A stretch of DNA of 6,706 nucleotides from Eubacterium sp. CAG:248 (lineage in GTDB: Bacteria; Bacillota; Clostridia; Lachnospirales; Lachnospiraceae). Positions 5,800-6,706 of the stretch are shown here, piece by piece. The position numbers were made by a program, and so were the translations under genes. The notes under the pieces were generated by a model. The model was not told the DNA's origin. It did not search any database and worked only from the letters and a program-made list of their open reading frames with translations. Location of the stretch: assembly GCA_000436475.1 (NCBI GenBank), contig FR886168.1, positions 1-6,706 on the forward strand, written 5' to 3'. The first letter of the stretch is position 1; the number at the start of each line of letters is the position of its first letter.

Positions 5800-6693
5800 A
5801 TGGATAATAAAGATATATTGGAATCGGATAAAGGTATAAGCCAGGGTATAGGACAGTTATATTTATGTGCGACACCTATAGGAAATCTTGAGGATATAAC
5901 ATTCAGGGTGTTAAGAATATTAAAAGAGGTTGATGTTATAGCAGCAGAGGATACGAGAAACAGTATAAAGCTGCTTAATCATTTTGAAATAAATACGCCA
6001 ATGACTAGTTATCATGAGTATAACAAGTATGACAAGGCAAAAACACTAGTTGAGAAAATGCTTAAGGGTGAAAATGTGGCCGTTATAACTGATGCAGGAA
6101 CACCTGGTATATCAGATCCTGGAGAGGAGCTTGTACGACAGGCACTTGAGGCAGGTATAAAGGTATCAAGTGTGCCTGGGGCAGCAGCTTGTATAACAGC
6201 ACTTACAATGTCAGGACAGGCTACAAGAAGATTTGCATTTGAAGCATTTCTTCCATCGGACAAAAATGAGAGAAAAGACATACTTTCAGAGCTTGAGTCA
6301 GAAACAAGAACAATGATTATATATGAAGCACCTCACAGGCTGTTAAAGACACTTAAGGAGCTTAGCACAGTGCTTGGTGGTGAACGTGCAATAACAGTGT
6401 GCAAGGAGCTTACGAAAAGATATGAAAACAGCATGGTGACAACACTTGATGGAGCCTGTGAGTATTATGAAGTGAATGAGCCAAGAGGCGAGTTTGTTCT
6501 TGTTGTCGCAGGTAAGAGCCGTGATGCGATAAAGCAGGAGGAACAGGATAAGTGGAAGGCTATGTCTGAGATGGAGCATGTACAGATGTATATGGACCAG
6601 GGGATGGATAAGAAGGAAGCTATGAAAGCAGCAGCTAAGGACAGAGGTGTATCTAAGAGGGATATATACAATAAGCTGCTTGAAAGTGGATAA
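5800..6693 (+). CDS. rsmI: 16S rRNA (cytidine(1402)-2'-O)-methyltransferase
   Basis: A 297-aa tetrapyrrole-methylase-fold enzyme that methylates the ribose 2'-OH of C1402 in the 16S rRNA decoding centre, using SAM on the assembling small subunit. Motifs in order are ATPIGNLEDIT (24-34), AEDTRNS (49-55), SYHEYN (70-75), the SAM-binding ITDAGTPGISDPG (96-108), VPGAAACITAL (125-135), EAPHR (176-180), CKELTK (201-206) and GEFVLVV (230-236). A C-terminal helical segment (about 263-290) ends in the family-typical VSKRDIYN. VPGAAAC replaces the common VPGPSA and AFEAFLP (145-151) replaces the common GFLP form; both look like lineage variants. About 17 residues precede the usual start of the core, but the ATG is well supported by AAAGGG (5787-5792) at 7 nt. 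The 77-nt gap from the methyltransferase contains a possible five-codon reading frame. In Bacillus, yazA lies between these two genes; it is absent here. The length is close to the family norm. Confidence 0.96.
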   Translation: MDNKDILESDKGISQGIGQLYLCATPIGNLEDITFRVLRILKEVDVIAAEDTRNSIKLLNHFEINTPMTSYHEYNKYDKAKTLVEKMLKGENVAVITDAGTPGISDPGEELVRQALEAGIKVSSVPGAAACITALTMSGQATRRFAFEAFLPSDKNERKDILSELESETRTMIIYEAPHRLLKTLKELSTVLGGERAITVCKELTKRYENSMVTTLDGACEYYEVNEPRGEFVLVVAGKSRDAIKQEEQDKWKAMSEMEHVQMYMDQGMDKKEAMKAAAKDRGVSKRDIYNKLLESG

Positions 6694-6706
6694 AAAATAG
6701 AAGAGG
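6694..6706 (+). other. start of the next intergenic region, possible ribosome binding site
   Basis: After the rsmI stop the window ends in a purine-rich stretch, AGAAGAGG (6699-6706). This could be the Shine-Dalgarno sequence of a closely following gene, but the start codon would lie outside the window. Confidence 0.25.

Noticed and set aside
1..6706. CRISPR array, tRNA/rRNA gene, insertion sequence or phage remnant
   Set aside because: I saw no regularly spaced repeats, no cloverleaf-like sequence and no transposase or integrase motif. The genes are tightly packed housekeeping genes on one strand.

Overview
The window is a single-strand (+) run of seven genes from a low-GC Gram-positive bacterium. 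AGA and ATA codons are common and almost every gene has an AGGAG-type ribosome binding site. The gene order matches the Bacillus subtilis yaaO-tmk-yaaQ-yaaR-holB-yaaT-yabA-yabB-yazA-yabC region, but in a reduced form. Together with sequence quirks such as VPGAAAC in RsmI, this suggests a clostridial Firmicute, probably Lachnospiraceae. The taxonomic call is inference from gene order and style, not from a marker-gene comparison.

Layout: a candidate sigma-A-type promoter (25-53) precedes a PLP-dependent Orn/Lys/Arg decarboxylase-family protein (86-1762). A guanylate-kinase-fold protein (1750-2346) overlaps its 3' end. Next come a YaaR/DUF327 protein (2388-2828), the DNA polymerase III delta' clamp-loader subunit holB (2891-3889), and a 146-nt gap holding a hairpin (3953-3978). 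After the gap are the PSP1-domain protein RicT/YaaT (4036-4947), a YabB/TrmN6-like methyltransferase overlapping it (4937-5722), and the 16S rRNA methyltransferase RsmI (5800-6693). The last 13 bases contain a purine-rich stretch that may be the ribosome binding site of a further gene.

The set is housekeeping: one replication factor (HolB), one RNA-maturation/regulatory factor (RicT), two RNA methyltransferases, a nucleotide-kinase-fold protein, a probable amino-acid decarboxylase and one conserved protein of unknown role. They are probably co-transcribed in one or two units. The only gap over 100 nt lies between holB and ricT.

I found no mobile element, CRISPR array, tRNA/rRNA gene or defence-like system. 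The points worth a second look are: a guanylate-kinase-like protein with an altered P-loop in the slot that holds tmk in Bacillus; Asn-rich insertions in the decarboxylase, one containing a 12-bp tandem repeat; a perfect 17-bp tandem duplication across the yaaR stop codon; an 18-nt-period repeat at the start of the methyltransferase; and three genes missing from the otherwise conserved order.
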